From: Thioclava sp. GXIMD4216
GTDB lineage: Bacteria > Pseudomonadota > Alphaproteobacteria > Rhodobacterales > Rhodobacteraceae
Reading direction: 5' to 3'
NCBI RefSeq assembly: GCF_037949285.1
Contig: NZ_CP149926.1
Location: 1,467,501-1,531,500, forward strand
Length of the DNA: 64,000 bases
Both the position numbers and the translations under genes were made by a program. Each line of letters opens with the position of its first letter. The first letter of the stretch is position 1. The notes beneath the pieces were generated by a model, which saw only the letters and a list, made by a program, of their open reading frames with translations, was not told where the DNA came from and made no database searches. Positions 16,353 to 26,733 of the stretch are shown here, piece after piece.

Positions 16353-17291
16353 TTAGAACCGGCGCGCGTGGTTGAGCGTGGGCCGGTCAAAGACCGAACG
16401 CCCGAAGAGCGAGGCGGTCAGATCCACCATGAGCTGCGCCGTCTTGCCGCGTTCGTCCATGAACGGGTTCAGCTCGACCAGATCGAGCGAGGTGACCAGC
16501 CCGCTGTCATGCAGCATTTCCATCACCAGATGCGCCTCGCGGAATGTCGCGCCCCCCGGCACGGTGGTGCCCACAGCGGGAGCGATCGAGGGGTCGAGAA
16601 AATCGACATCCAGCGAGACATGCAGCATGCCGTTCGCCGCCTCCACCTCGGCCAGAAAATCGCCCAGCGGTCGGGCGATGCCGGTTTCGTCGATGGCACG
16701 CATGTCATAGCGGCGCACGGGGCTTTTCTTCAGCGCGACCCGTTCTGCCGGATCGACAGAGCGCAGACCGATCATGCAGGTATGCGACGGTTCGAGATAG
16801 TGGTCGAGCGTGGGAAACCCCGCGAACCCGTCGCGCCCCGTCAGATAGGCGACCGGCGTGCCATGCAGATTGCCCGATCCCGAACTCTGCGGCGTATGGA
16901 AATCGGAATGGGCATCGAGCCAGAGCAGATAGAAGGGCCGCCCCAGATCGGCCGCATGCTGGATCATCCCTGCGACAGAGCCCATAGCCAGCGCGTGATC
17001 GCCGCCCATGAAAATCGGAAAGCCCAGCTTGGCCGCATCGCGTCCGGCCTGCATCAGGGTGCGGGTCCATGCGACGGTTTCCGCCATAGCATGGATGCGG
17101 TCATTATCGGGGGTGACCTCGGGCAGGGGGCCGGGGGCGAGATTGCCCAGATCGCGTATGTCGCGCCCCAGTTCGGTCAGGATCTCCTTGATCCCTGCCA
17201 CGCGATAGGCGTCGGGCCCCATCAGGCAGCCCTTGCCGCGTTTGCCGCAATCGACGGGCGCGCCGATCAGGATAGTCGTGGTACCGCTCAT
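16353..17291 (-). CDS. rocF: Arginase
   Basis: This 312-residue manganese enzyme hydrolyses arginine to ornithine and urea. All three binuclear-metal motifs are present: GGDHALAMGS, WLDAHSDFHTP and SLDVDFLDPSIAP. The motif order and the ending (LDLVELNPFMDE) match true arginases rather than agmatinases. ATG 17291 is chosen because the protein then begins MSGTTTILIGAPVDCG as in relatives and GGAGGGACATC precedes it. The gene is a single transcription unit here, without ornithine cyclodeaminase or an amino acid transporter next to it. It gives the cell ornithine, and nitrogen through urease if that enzyme exists elsewhere. Confidence 0.92.
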   Translation of the reverse strand: MSGTTTILIGAPVDCGKRGKGCLMGPDAYRVAGIKEILTELGRDIRDLGNLAPGPLPEVTPDNDRIHAMAETVAWTRTLMQAGRDAAKLGFPIFMGGDHALAMGSVAGMIQHAADLGRPFYLLWLDAHSDFHTPQSSGSGNLHGTPVAYLTGRDGFAGFPTLDHYLEPSHTCMIGLRSVDPAERVALKKSPVRRYDMRAIDETGIARPLGDFLAEVEAANGMLHVSLDVDFLDPSIAPAVGTTVPGGATFREAHLVMEMLHDSGLVTSLDLVELNPFMDERGKTAQLMVDLTASLFGRSVFDRPTLNHARRF

Positions 17292-17502
17292 GATGTCCCT
17301 CCGCCTTGTTGGTCTCTTACTGTCGCGCCGAACGGGCGGGAAGGGAAGCCCCCACAGGCGGCCGGCGGGGATATGCCGTGCTGTGCCGGATGCATTTAAG
17401 GTTAATGCCTTGCATCGAAACACAAAAAGCCCTGCGATCAACGATCACGGGCCGGATACTGGAAACAGGGATACTGGAAAACGTGGCCCGGATCGGGGGG
17501 AC

Positions 17503-18186
17503 TTAGCTATTGGCGACAAGCTTGATGGCGGGGTCTTCCTGATGGGCGGGAAGCTGCGAGAGATAATCCACCGCCAGCATCTGCGGAGTATTTTCCACAT
17601 AGCGCCGCAGCATATGGGTAAAAAAGGCCAGATCCTCTTTTTTCTGCGTCAGGGTCTGCAACCGCAGCGCCACTTTGAACGGCAGGTCAGCATCGGCGAA
17701 TGTGTCAAGCTCGACATGCGCAAGATCAAGGCAGGGGATCAGCAGCGACAACAACGCATCGGTCGCGCCTTTTTCCAGCGTGGTCAGTGTCTGGCCTTCG
17801 CTGCGATACTTGATCGACAAGACCGCCTGAAACTCGCCAATGACATTGCGGAACCGCACCGCCACGCGCTGCAAACCGTTGACATTGCGCTGCGCGATAA
17901 TCCGCATCCCGCCCAACACAAGACCGGGGATCTCGATCAGGTTGTGGGAATTGGTCGAGACAGAGAAATCACCATTCTGGGGAAGATAATGGATCAAAGC
18001 CTCTGCAAAAGGGGAGGTAAACGCACCCGCCAGCGGTTCAGGCTGGCGGAACGTGATCTGGTTGCGCATGTTGTCCAGATTCATTTCGATCCGCTCGGCA
18101 AACCATGCGCCGGTGGCATCGTCACGGAGGAGGTGGAGTGTAACTATTCCATACTCATGATGGCTGTGCTGCCCGTCCGCACCCAT
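17503..18186 (-). CDS. Hypothetical protein next to the CheB-CheR-PAS gene
   Basis: I do not recognise this 227-residue protein. It begins MGADGQHSHHEYGIVTLHLL and contains several beta-like stretches (GAWFAERIEMNLDNMRNQIT, SHNLIEIPGLVLGGMRIIAQ) followed by a more helical C-terminal half with charged segments. There is no signal peptide or membrane helix. GAAAGGAT lies 8 bases before the ATG. It follows the CheB-CheR-PAS fusion gene on the same strand after about 145 bases, so it could be its downstream partner or an independent unit. Base composition and codon use look like the chromosome core rather than the accessory patch at the left end. Confidence 0.7.
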   Translation of the reverse strand: MGADGQHSHHEYGIVTLHLLRDDATGAWFAERIEMNLDNMRNQITFRQPEPLAGAFTSPFAEALIHYLPQNGDFSVSTNSHNLIEIPGLVLGGMRIIAQRNVNGLQRVAVRFRNVIGEFQAVLSIKYRSEGQTLTTLEKGATDALLSLLIPCLDLAHVELDTFADADLPFKVALRLQTLTQKKEDLAFFTHMLRRYVENTPQMLAVDYLSQLPAHQEDPAIKLVANS

Positions 18187-18331
18187 TTTCGGGTATCCTT
18201 TCGGTCAATGGAGTATTTGTTCTTGGAAACATCATCTGGTTGTAATCGTTAATAAGGTCTTAATTATGAGCGGGCTTTTGGTCACGTTGGTTTCAATTTC
18301 CTGAAAACCGCCAGCCCGCGCAAAAAACCGC

Positions 18332-21300
18332 CTAGTCGATGACCCTGATCGACCCGTAAAGATGCGTGACCTGATTGCTGGCATTGCACTCGACATTGCC
18401 GCGGATCTGGCATTTGCGGGATGCACCATGCCGCAGGATCAGTGTCTCGTCGACGCAGAAGGGCCGGCGCTGCTGGATCGCGTCCTGAAGCGTCTTGCGC
18501 AGCAGGGTCTGGCGGTCCGACGGCAGATGCGAAATCAGCCGGTCCAGAGACTGGTCGCCCTCGGAGGCGACATCCATCATCTCGATCAGCACCGGATTCC
18601 AGTAATGCAGGTTGTTGATGATATCGATCGAGAAGAAGCCCATATGCTGTTCGGTGGTGATCTCGTCATAATGGCGCACCAGAAGGTTCTCGTTCTGGAT
18701 GCGCGAGAAATCACGGCAGACCCCGATCAGCGCGATGGGTTCGCCCACCTCGTTCCGCACCGCCGAGCCAGAGCTTTCCACCACAACCGTCGCGCCGTCC
18801 CTGCGTTTGAGGCGGGCGAAGAAGTGGAAGGGTTCATTGCGGTTGAGTGCGCTCTCGATGGCGGATTTGACGATATCGCGGTCGTCGGGATGGTAGTAAT
18901 TGACCGCCTCATCCATTTTCCGCTTGGCCTTATCGGGCATCATGCCGTGGATGGCATAGGTCTCTTCCGACCAGCTGACCTCTTCGGTTGCCAGATTGAC
19001 GCGCCATGTCCCGATATTCGAGAATTTGCGCAAGGTCTGGTTCAGCAGGGAATCCACCGTCATATCGACCGAGGTGATCAGCACGATCAGCCCGATCAAT
19101 CCGTCATTTTCGGTGACCAGCGGCGAAACGGTCAGCGAATGGCAGTAATCGTCAATCTCGAACTGCCGGTAATGCGGGCGGCGGTCCAGAAGCGCCTGCG
19201 AACAGATATCGACAAGCGGCGGGTAGCCGTTGGGGATGTAGCATTGCGACAGATGGCCCAGCGAATGGCCACGCTCGCGGATCTCGAAGGTCCGTGTGGC
19301 CGACTGACTGGCATGGCGGATCAATAGCCCCTGATCAAGCATCATCATCACCGTGGGCAGACCCTTGATCAGCCCGTTCAGCTCGGCCGAGGTGCGTTCG
19401 AGCTGGCCGGTATTGACCAGCAGCTCCTCGTTGACGGTGATCAGCTCCTCATTCGTGGATTGCAGCTCCTCGTTCGAGGTCTCCAGCTCCTCATTCGTGG
19501 ATTGCAGCTCCTCGTTCGAGGATTGCAGCTCTTCGTTCAGCGATTGCAGTTCCTCGTTCGAGGTCTGGAGCTGCTCTATCGTGATCTGTAGCGTGTCGCG
19601 GGTGCGCGACAGCTCTGTTTCGAGATAGTTCAGGTAATCCGAACGCTCGATATTCTCGGGGTCGGGCTCCGAGCGCATCTCGGTCTCGAAACCGATCAGC
19701 ACCACCGGCTCCTCGGCCTTGTCGTCGATGATCGGCCACGCGGTCATCCGCACGGTATTGAAGTCGCGCCCGTCCACCTGATGCCATTGGCCCGACCGTG
19801 CCTCACGCTGCTTGAGCGCGACCAGCACCATGGAATTGGCCTCATAGGCCAGCGCCTTTTGCAGCACATCCAGCGTCATGCCGCCATGAATGGGGGTGCG
19901 CATTTCCACGAAGGGGGCGATATCGCCATAGATTTTCAGCACGGCGCGGTCGCGATTGGTCAGGAAGCCATTGCGCACCACGGATTTCGCCAGCGCATCG
20001 AAACGCCACCAGTCATTGGGAGGCGTCGGTGCATTGCGGTAGCTTGCAGGCGACGCGGCGCGCAGATGATTGGCAGGCGGCAGCGAGCCGTTCAGGGCAG
20101 GGGCTGCCGAATTCAGCCTTGTGGAGCGTTTGCGCAGGATCTTTCCATGCTGGCTGAGCGGCACGAAGAAGCTTTCCAGCGCGCCGGTCGTCTCGGATGT
20201 GCCCAGAAACAGCAGACCGTCCTGTTTGAGCGCATACTGGATCCGCGTCAGCACCCGTTCCTGCAGCTTGGGTTCGAAATAGATCAGCACGTTACGGATC
20301 GACACGAGGTCGATCGACATGAAGGGCGCATCCTGAAAGACGTTATGGCGCGAGAACATGACGAAGCTGCGCAGCTTCGATTTCACCACGACATGATCTT
20401 CGGCCAGATCGAAATAGCGCGACAGATATTCCTGCGGAATATCGGTGACGGCAGAGGCCGGATATTGCCCGCGCCGACCGATGGCCAAGGCACGGTCATC
20501 GATATCAGTGGCAAAGATCTGCAGCTTGTCCTTTTCGACCTTTGCCAGCCCGCCCAAGGCCTCGACGATGAGGATGGCAATCGAATAGGCCTCCTCGCCG
20601 GTGGCGCAGCCCGCAATCCAGACCCGCAGCGGCTCTTGCGCGCCATCGGAGACCTTCTTGGTAATCGCATCGCGCAGCGCCAGAAACTGGTCGGGATCGC
20701 GGAAGAAATTGGTGACCGAGATCAGCAGGTCGCGATAAAGCGCCTCGACCTCGTCTACCGACCGGCGGCAGAGTTCGACGTAATCGGCGTAATTCTCGAT
20801 GCCCTTGGCGATCATCCGGCGATGGATGCGGCGGTTGATCGTGCTTTCCTTATACTGGCGGAAATCGACCAGCGTATGGCCCAGCAGGATCTGGAACAGA
20901 TCCGAATTCTTGCCGGTGTGTTCGTTGATATCCTTGAGGCTTTCCAGATCACGCGGCTGGGCAAGGATCATGGCCAGATGCTGGCCCATCTGCTGCGGTG
21001 TCAGCGTCAGGTCCACACAGCCGGTGCGGATGGCCGACACCGGCATGGAATCGTATTTGGAGCTTGAAGGTTCCTGCGCGATGGTGATCCCGCCCGCCTC
21101 GCGGATGGCCTGCACCCCGTAGCTGCCATCCGATCCCGTGCCCGACAGCACGATACCCACCGAACGTTCGCCCACTTCTGAGGCTATGGATTTGAACAGC
21201 CGGTCTGCCGAGGGTTTGGGGGCCGCCGGATGCCCTTCGGGGTTGCGCAGCACAAACTCGCCATCTTCCAGAACGACGTCATGGCCGGGCGGCGGGATGT

Positions 21301-21538
21301 GGATGGTATTGGCCGCAGGCACCACACGTTCTTCGATCTCGACCACGGCAAGGCTGGTTTCACGCGCCAGAAGCTGCACCAGCATGGATTTATGGCTGGG
21401 CGACATATGCTGGGCCAGCACATAGGCCACATCAAGCGATTTGGGCAGGTTCTGTGCCAGCAGGGATGTGGCTTCAAGCCCGCCTGCGGACGCGGCGATC
21501 CCCACGATGTAAGCGGGGGTTTTCGCATCGCTTGTCAC
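18332..21538 (-). CDS. CheB-CheR fusion with coiled coil and PAS domains
   Basis: This 1068-residue cytoplasmic signalling protein combines both chemoreceptor-modifying activities. Residues 8-190 are a CheB methylesterase domain without receiver; the catalytic triad appears as Ser17 (AASAGG), His44 (AQHMSPSH) and Asp137 (GTGSDGSYG). Residues 205-475 are a CheR methyltransferase, with the SAM site [13 protein letters not shown] and NVLIYF. A linker and PAS-like region lead to a coiled coil at about 640-720 built of NEELQST-type heptads. Two to three PAS domains follow, one with the [11 protein letters not shown] core. GTG 21538 is taken as start because GGGAGAA precedes it. Such fusions are sensory hybrids often linked to stress or adaptation signalling. 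No chemoreceptor or che operon adjoins, so its target is unknown. Confidence 0.9.
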   Translation of the reverse strand: MTSDAKTPAYIVGIAASAGGLEATSLLAQNLPKSLDVAYVLAQHMSPSHKSMLVQLLARETSLAVVEIEERVVPAANTIHIPPPGHDVVLEDGEFVLRNPEGHPAAPKPSADRLFKSIASEVGERSVGIVLSGTGSDGSYGVQAIREAGGITIAQEPSSSKYDSMPVSAIRTGCVDLTLTPQQMGQHLAMILAQPRDLESLKDINEHTGKNSDLFQILLGHTLVDFRQYKESTINRRIHRRMIAKGIENYADYVELCRRSVDEVEALYRDLLISVTNFFRDPDQFLALRDAITKKVSDGAQEPLRVWIAGCATGEEAYSIAILIVEALGGLAKVEKDKLQIFATDIDDRALAIGRRGQYPASAVTDIPQEYLSRYFDLAEDHVVVKSKLRSFVMFSRHNVFQDAPFMSIDLVSIRNVLIYFEPKLQERVLTRIQYALKQDGLLFLGTSETTGALESFFVPLSQHGKILRKRSTRLNSAAPALNGSLPPANHLRAASPASYRNAPTPPNDWWRFDALAKSVVRNGFLTNRDRAVLKIYGDIAPFVEMRTPIHGGMTLDVLQKALAYEANSMVLVALKQREARSGQWHQVDGRDFNTVRMTAWPIIDDKAEEPVVLIGFETEMRSEPDPENIERSDYLNYLETELSRTRDTLQITIEQLQTSNEELQSLNEELQSSNEELQSTNEELETSNEELQSTNEELITVNEELLVNTGQLERTSAELNGLIKGLPTVMMMLDQGLLIRHASQSATRTFEIRERGHSLGHLSQCYIPNGYPPLVDICSQALLDRRPHYRQFEIDDYCHSLTVSPLVTENDGLIGLIVLITSVDMTVDSLLNQTLRKFSNIGTWRVNLATEEVSWSEETYAIHGMMPDKAKRKMDEAVNYYHPDDRDIVKSAIESALNRNEPFHFFARLKRRDGATVVVESSGSAVRNEVGEPIALIGVCRDFSRIQNENLLVRHYDEITTEQHMGFFSIDIINNLHYWNPVLIEMMDVASEGDQSLDRLISHLPSDRQTLLRKTLQDAIQQRRPFCVDETLILRHGASRKCQIRGNVECNASNQVTHLYGSIRVID
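19433..19566 (-). repeat. 21-bp minisatellite encoding the NEEL-type coiled coil
   Basis: About six consecutive 21-bp units encode heptads of the form [21 protein letters not shown]. The plus-strand text repeats CAGCTCCTCGTTCGAGG and CAGCTCCTCATTCGTGG with few changes. Unit number could vary between strains by slippage, changing coiled-coil length in whole heptads without breaking the frame. Confidence 0.85.
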
Positions 21539-21764
21539 GTCATGTTCTCCCGAGAATGGTGCCCGATGGGCAGTGCACCGTAAGGCGAAAAGCTTGAAAG
21601 AATAAATCCTTATATTTGTGATATAGAAGCAATTATCTGATCTGTCCAAAAAGAATGACGCGAAATAGTAAAACTACTTCGCGTCGTAGGCATCTGGTTC
21701 AAAAGACGGCAGCCGCCTCTTTGTGGCTGTTCCGTTGCGGGCTGCCTGATGTGGTCACACCCTG

Positions 21765-22694
21765 TCAGGCCAGTTCCACAGCCCAAGGCGGGTTGGCCCC
21801 CGCGCGCGAGACGGTGACGGCCGCGACTTTCGCCCCGAAGGCCAGAACGCGGCGCATATCGTCCGGCGCAAGACGGCGCAGCTGGGGTTTCTCCAGCAGG
21901 CCCAGTTCCGACAGCTTCGCCAGAATGCCCGCGTTGAACGTATCTCCCGCACCGACCGTATCGATCACGGTGACCCGCTCGGCGGCAATGCTGACCTCGG
22001 TGCCATCCGCAAGCCACGCGCTGGCCCCTTGCGCCCCGCGTGTCACGATCACCACGGCAGGGCCGCTGGCCTGCAGCGCCTGTGCCTTCTGGGGCAATGT
22101 CTGCGCGCCGGGGAGGATCCAGTCGAGATCCTCGTCGGAGACTTTCACGATATCGGATTGGGCCAGCATCGCGCCAAGCCGTGCCCGATAGCGCGCCGCG
22201 TCACGGATGAAACCGGGGCGGATATTGGGGTCGATCATCACCGCGCGGTTGGTATGGTTGCGGGCCAGAAGGGCGGCATAGGCATCGGCCCCCGGTTCGC
22301 AAGCCAGAGAGATCCCGCCAAAATAGAGCGCGTTCACGCTGTCGGGCAGGGGCGGCAGATCGGCTTCGGTCAGCATGCGTCCCGCCGAATTCTCGTCGTA
22401 GAAGACATAGCTTGCATGTCCGTCGACCAGCTTGACGAAGGCCAGCGTAGTTGGCCTGTCGCTGCGGATGCAGAGCTGGGTGTCCACCTGACTGTCGCGC
22501 AGCCCCTGATCAAGCTGCTGCCCGAAAAGATCGCTCGACAGTCCGGTCAGCATCCCTGCCGTCTGTCCAAGCCGCCCCAAGGCGATCGCGGTGTTGAACA
22601 CCGCCCCGCCATTATGGGGAACAAACCCATCGCCGCCCGAGACGGTCGGGGTGGGGATCATGTCGATGAGGGCTTCACCAGCACATAAAATCAT
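21765..22694 (-). CDS. frk: Fructokinase, PfkB family
   Basis: This 309-residue sugar kinase begins MILCAGEALIDMIPT and ends with the PfkB ATP/anion-hole motif DTVGAGDTFNAGIL containing the catalytic Asp. The early GGAVFNTAIALGRLG motif is the first PfkB signature. As the last gene of the polyol operon it phosphorylates fructose, made from mannitol or sorbitol, to fructose 6-phosphate, which then feeds glucose-6-phosphate isomerase and the Entner-Doudoroff route. ATG 22694 has AAGGACAAAG ahead; the longer open frame overlaps the xylulokinase end. The gap to the xylB stop is only 22 bases. The gene order mtlK-xylB-frk matches the Rhodobacter sphaeroides polyol operon. Confidence 0.9.
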   Translation of the reverse strand: MILCAGEALIDMIPTPTVSGGDGFVPHNGGAVFNTAIALGRLGQTAGMLTGLSSDLFGQQLDQGLRDSQVDTQLCIRSDRPTTLAFVKLVDGHASYVFYDENSAGRMLTEADLPPLPDSVNALYFGGISLACEPGADAYAALLARNHTNRAVMIDPNIRPGFIRDAARYRARLGAMLAQSDIVKVSDEDLDWILPGAQTLPQKAQALQASGPAVVIVTRGAQGASAWLADGTEVSIAAERVTVIDTVGAGDTFNAGILAKLSELGLLEKPQLRRLAPDDMRRVLAFGAKVAAVTVSRAGANPPWAVELA

Positions 22695-22716
22695 CGCTTT
22701 GTCCTTAGTGAGAACG

Positions 22717-24162
22717 TTACTGGATGGCACGGATGGCCGGATAGGCCGCGCGGAAGGCGCGATAGGCATCGTCATAGGCGGGGACCAGATCGGCTTGCGG
22801 TGCGATGACTGCGCCAATGGGCGGCGGTGTCATGATCCGTGCAGGGTCCGCGCCTGTCGCCGCAACCTGACCAAGGCGCGCAGCCCCGAGGGCCGCCCCG
22901 AATTCACCGGCTTCGGGTTTGGCCAAAGGCAGATCCAGCACCGTCGCAATCAGTTTGAGCCAGAGCGCCGAGGCCGAGCCGCCGCCGATGGCGAAAAGCT
23001 GGCCCAGTTGGGCACCTGTGGCGCGTAATGCCTCGGCGCTGTCGCGCAGCCCGAAGGCCACGCCGGTCAGCACGGCCAGCACCATGTCATTGACGGTTGT
23101 ATCGGTGCCCAGCCCCGTGAAACTGCCACGGATGGCGGCGTCATTATGCGGGGTGCGCTCGCCCGAGAGATAGGGCAGGAAACGCACCCGCCCCGGAGGG
23201 GGCAAGGTCTCGCCCAGCGGCTCCACCAGCTCGCGCGGGGATTTGCCGGTGATCGAGGCCAGCCAGTTGAGGCTGTCGGTGGCCGAAAGCATCACGCCCA
23301 TCTGGTACCAGCGGTCAGGCACCGCATGGCAGAACGTGTGCAGCGCCGTCTCGGGCGCGGGGGCAAAGCCGTCACGCGCGGCCAGCAGAACGCCCGATGT
23401 GCCCAGCGACACAAAGCCCTGGCCTTCGGTCAATGCACCGATCCCGCAAGCGGCGGCGGCATTATCGCCCGCGCCGCCTGCCACGGTGACATCGCCCACG
23501 CCCCACGCCTGCGCCAGATCGGCGCGCAACTGTCCGGCGGGGGCGGAGCCCTCGACCAGACGCGGCATCTGGTCCTTGCGCATATGGCTTGCGCTGAGCA
23601 GGCGGCTTGACCAGTCACGCGCGCCCACATCCAGCCAGCTGGTGCCCGCGCTATCGGACATATCGGCCACATGCGCGCCCGTCAGATACCAGTTGAGATA
23701 GGCCGCAGGCAGCAGGACCTTTGCAACCTTGGCAAAGATCTCGGGTTCATGTTTGGCCACCCACATCAACTTGGGCGCGGTAAAGCCCGGAAAGACGATA
23801 TTGGCGGAAATCTCGCGGAAAACCGGCAGGTGATCCAGCGCCGCGGCCTCGGTATGGCTGCGGGTGTCGTTCCAAAGAATACAGGGCCGCAGAACGTTAT
23901 TCTCGGCATCCAGCAGCGTCGCACCATGCATATGGCCCGCAACACCGATACCCTTGAGGGCTGCAAATTCCGGATGGCTGGCGCGCAGGTGCGCAACGGC
24001 CTTTTCCAACGCCGCAATCCATTCGGCGGGGTCCTGTTCGGACCAGCCGGTATGGGGATGCACGGCGCTATAATGCGCCTCCGACGAACCAATGGCGCGC
24101 CCCTGATCATCAATCAGAAGCGCGCGCAGACCCGATGTGCCAAGATCGATGCCCAGATACAT
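22717..24162 (-). CDS. xylB: Xylulokinase, FGGY family
   Basis: This 481-residue kinase phosphorylates D-xylulose to xylulose 5-phosphate. It begins MYLGIDLGTSGLRALLIDDQ, the phosphate-binding strand of FGGY kinases, followed by the substrate motif GHMHGATLLD, WNDTR, the GAGDNAAAACGIGA motif and the C-terminal ATP motif AIGGGSASALWLKL. The length is typical of XylB. ATG 24162 starts 4 bases after the mtlK stop. In a polyol operon it handles D-xylulose from D-arabitol, which mannitol-type dehydrogenases can also oxidise. No xylose isomerase is present, which supports the arabitol role. Confidence 0.93.
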   Translation of the reverse strand: MYLGIDLGTSGLRALLIDDQGRAIGSSEAHYSAVHPHTGWSEQDPAEWIAALEKAVAHLRASHPEFAALKGIGVAGHMHGATLLDAENNVLRPCILWNDTRSHTEAAALDHLPVFREISANIVFPGFTAPKLMWVAKHEPEIFAKVAKVLLPAAYLNWYLTGAHVADMSDSAGTSWLDVGARDWSSRLLSASHMRKDQMPRLVEGSAPAGQLRADLAQAWGVGDVTVAGGAGDNAAAACGIGALTEGQGFVSLGTSGVLLAARDGFAPAPETALHTFCHAVPDRWYQMGVMLSATDSLNWLASITGKSPRELVEPLGETLPPPGRVRFLPYLSGERTPHNDAAIRGSFTGLGTDTTVNDMVLAVLTGVAFGLRDSAEALRATGAQLGQLFAIGGGSASALWLKLIATVLDLPLAKPEAGEFGAALGAARLGQVAATGADPARIMTPPPIGAVIAPQADLVPAYDDAYRAFRAAYPAIRAIQ

Positions 24163-24166
24163 CGGA

Positions 24167-25633
24167 TCAGGCCAGATAGGCGTCAAGCGCGGCTTCAAGG
24201 CCCTGCGCATGGATCATCGTCAGCCATTTCGCGAAGGGCTCGGCAAAGCGCGCATCATCGGCCAGTTCGCCATATAGAAGGCGGTTTTCCAGCCATTCCT
24301 GCGGGTTCTCTTTGGCAGCCAAGGCGCGGATTTGCAGGTCCGCCCAGAAGGGGTCATTGGGTTCGACGACCGTGCCATCCTCACGGATGCCGGTGCAGTA
24401 GCGCGCCCAAGCCGCCGAGACGAGCGCCAGACCCTCGACGGTCAGGCCCTTCTCGAGGCATTCGCGCACCGAAGGCAGGATGAAGCCCGGATGGCGTGAC
24501 GACCCGTCAAAGGCCACACGACGGGTGGTGTCGACAATCATCGGGTTCGAGAAACGCGCCTCGATCAGGGCGACATAGCCTTCGGGCGTCATGCCGGGCA
24601 CGGCATGCACATGCGGCATGATCTCTTCGGTCTCCACCTTGCGGTAGAACGCGTGGATCTTGGGATGGTCCATACATTCGGAAATATGTGCAACCGAAAG
24701 CACTTCGCCCACATCCGAAATGACCTGATGGCCACCATTGAGAATGCGGATCTTCATGGTCTCGAAGCTGTGCACATCATCCGAGAAGGTCGCGCCCGCT
24801 TTGTCCCAATCGGGGCGGCCCGCGCAGAAGTTGTCCTCGATCACCCATTGGCGGAAGTTCTCGTGGGTGACGGGGCAGTTATCCTCGATGCCGATCGAGC
24901 GCACCAGTTCCAGCTCTTTCGGGCCGGTGGCGGGGACGATGCAATCGACCATTGCGTTGGGGAAGGTGCAGTTGGCATCGATCCAGTCGGCCAGCTCGGG
25001 GTCCGACAGACGCGCCAGCGACACCACGGTCTGACGCAGGATCGCGCCATTGCCCTGAAGGTTGTCGCAGCACTGGCCGGTAAAGGGGCCGACGCCCGTG
25101 TCACGGCGGATTTTCAGCGCGGCCACGATGGCCCCGAAGGCGGTCTTCGGCGTCTCGGGATTGGCGGCGTCATGCAGAATATCGGGGTGCTTGGCGTCAA
25201 AGCCTTTGGTGGCGGGGTCGATGAAATACCCGCCCTCGGTGACGGTCAGCGCCACGATGCGGATCTGCGGATCGGTCATCGCCTTGATCAGCGCGCCATT
25301 GCCGTCCTCGATCGGAATATAGTCGATCATCGAGCCCACGACCTCGGCCGACTGGCCTTTGGGGTCCAGCTCGATCAGCGTGGTCAGACAATCCTGCGCC
25401 AGCAAACGGTCGCGCATGGCCGCATCGGGGGCACGCACGCCCGCGCCGATGATCGCCCAGTCATGGGCAAGGCCCGCTTCCATCAGCCGGTGCAGATACC
25501 ACGACTGGTGGGCGCGGTGGAAATTGCCCAGACCGATATGCACAATGCCGGGGGTCAGTTTGCTGCGGTCGTAGCTGGGGCGCTTAACGGCCTCGGGCAG
25601 TTGCGACAGAGTGGCGTTGGAAAGCTGTACCAT
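24167..25633 (-). CDS. mtlK: Mannitol 2-dehydrogenase, long-chain polyol dehydrogenase
   Basis: This 488-residue NAD-dependent enzyme oxidises D-mannitol to D-fructose and usually also D-arabitol to D-xylulose. It begins MVQLSNATLSQLPEAVKRP; IVHIGLGNFHRAHQSWYLH is the nucleotide-binding segment and KIRILNGGHQVISDVGEVL holds the catalytic Lys of the KxxxxNxxH motif. The length fits the polyol-specific long-chain dehydrogenases. ATG 25633 is used, with AGGTG upstream. It directly follows smoK with an 81-base gap; in the R. sphaeroides operon smoS lies in that position and is missing here. Confidence 0.94.
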   Translation of the reverse strand: MVQLSNATLSQLPEAVKRPSYDRSKLTPGIVHIGLGNFHRAHQSWYLHRLMEAGLAHDWAIIGAGVRAPDAAMRDRLLAQDCLTTLIELDPKGQSAEVVGSMIDYIPIEDGNGALIKAMTDPQIRIVALTVTEGGYFIDPATKGFDAKHPDILHDAANPETPKTAFGAIVAALKIRRDTGVGPFTGQCCDNLQGNGAILRQTVVSLARLSDPELADWIDANCTFPNAMVDCIVPATGPKELELVRSIGIEDNCPVTHENFRQWVIEDNFCAGRPDWDKAGATFSDDVHSFETMKIRILNGGHQVISDVGEVLSVAHISECMDHPKIHAFYRKVETEEIMPHVHAVPGMTPEGYVALIEARFSNPMIVDTTRRVAFDGSSRHPGFILPSVRECLEKGLTVEGLALVSAAWARYCTGIREDGTVVEPNDPFWADLQIRALAAKENPQEWLENRLLYGELADDARFAEPFAKWLTMIHAQGLEAALDAYLA

Positions 25634-25714
25634 GGTGGCACCTATCTGAAATGGAGTGGGGGCCACCTGAAAGGGGGCGCAAGGGGCAGGGGCGCCAGCC
25701 CCTGCCAGAGTGGT

Positions 25715-26722
25715 TTACCGGATCGCTTTACCGTTTTCGTCGAAGCGGTGGATGTTATGCTCTTGGGGGGTGAGCCAGACGGTGTCGCCGGCATGGACAT
25801 CGACCTCGCCCGAGACGCGGACGTTGAACTGGCCGATGCCTTCGACCTGCACATGGGCATAGGTGTCCGAACCAAGGTGCTCGGAGACGCCAACCAGACC
25901 CTCGATCGCGCCGTCGACCGGCGTGGTCGAGAGGTCGATATGCTCGGGGCGGATGCCGATGGCATGGGCCCCGCGGGCCGCGGCGCGCTCGCCTTCGATG
26001 AAGTTCATCTTGGGGCTGCCGATGAAGCCCGCGACAAAGCGGTTATCGGGGTTGCGGTAGAGATCGAGCGGGCTGCCCACCTGCTCGATGCGGCCTGCGC
26101 GCAGCACCACGATCTTGTCGGCCATGGTCATCGCCTCGACCTGATCATGGGTCACATAGATCATCGTGGTCTTGAGCTTCTGATGCAGCTCCGAGATCTC
26201 GAGGCGCATGTTCACCCGCAACGCCGCGTCAAGGTTCGAGAGCGGCTCGTCAAACAGGAAGGCGGCCGGTTCGCGCACGATAGCCCGCCCGATGGCCACC
26301 CGCTGGCGCTGGCCGCCCGAGAGCTGGCCGGGCTTGCGGTGCAGGTAATCGGTGAGGTTGAGCGCCTCGGCCGCCGATGCGATGCGGCGCTCTTGCTCGT
26401 CGGTGGGCACACCGGCCATCTTCATCGGGAAGGCGATGTTTTTCTTCACCGACATATGCGGGTAAAGCGCGTAGCTCTGGAACACCATCGCGAGGCCGCG
26501 CTTGGCGGGGGGGGCCTCGGTGGCATCCGTGCCGTCGATCATGATCTGCCCGCCCGAAAGATCCTCGAGCCCCGCGATCAGACGCAGCAGGGTGGATTTG
26601 CCGCAGCCCGACGGGCCCACGAAGACCACGAATTCGCCGTCCTTGATATCCAGATCCAGCGGCGGAATGACTTCGACTTCGCCAAAGGTCTTGCGCACGC
26701 CCTTCAGAGTGATTTGTCCCAT
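25715..26722 (-). CDS. smoK: Polyol ABC transporter ATP-binding protein
   Basis: This 335-residue ATPase powers import by the adjoining permeases. The nucleotide-binding domain has Walker [11 protein letters not shown]-loop [14 protein letters not shown], signature [14 protein letters not shown], Walker [14 protein letters not shown] and the switch His in [11 protein letters not shown]-terminal MalK-type TOBE regulatory domain follows ([10 protein letters not shown]). This is the CUT1 sugar-importer subclass. It lies 11 bases after the second permease gene, typical of an operon. The family also includes UgpC/MsmX-like ATPases; the polyol context decides the name. Confidence 0.92.
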   Translation of the reverse strand: MGQITLKGVRKTFGEVEVIPPLDLDIKDGEFVVFVGPSGCGKSTLLRLIAGLEDLSGGQIMIDGTDATEAPPAKRGLAMVFQSYALYPHMSVKKNIAFPMKMAGVPTDEQERRIASAAEALNLTDYLHRKPGQLSGGQRQRVAIGRAIVREPAAFLFDEPLSNLDAALRVNMRLEISELHQKLKTTMIYVTHDQVEAMTMADKIVVLRAGRIEQVGSPLDLYRNPDNRFVAGFIGSPKMNFIEGERAAARGAHAIGIRPEHIDLSTTPVDGAIEGLVGVSEHLGSDTYAHVQVEGIGQFNVRVSGEVDVHAGDTVWLTPQEHNIHRFDENGKAIR

Positions 26723-26733
26723 GACTTATGTCC

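Noticed and set aside
17292..17502. Small gene or terminator between arginase and the 17503-18186 gene
   Set aside because: Only a direct repeat (GGATACTGGAAA twice, 17454-17478) is seen; there is no start signal, stem with T-tract or protein-like frame.
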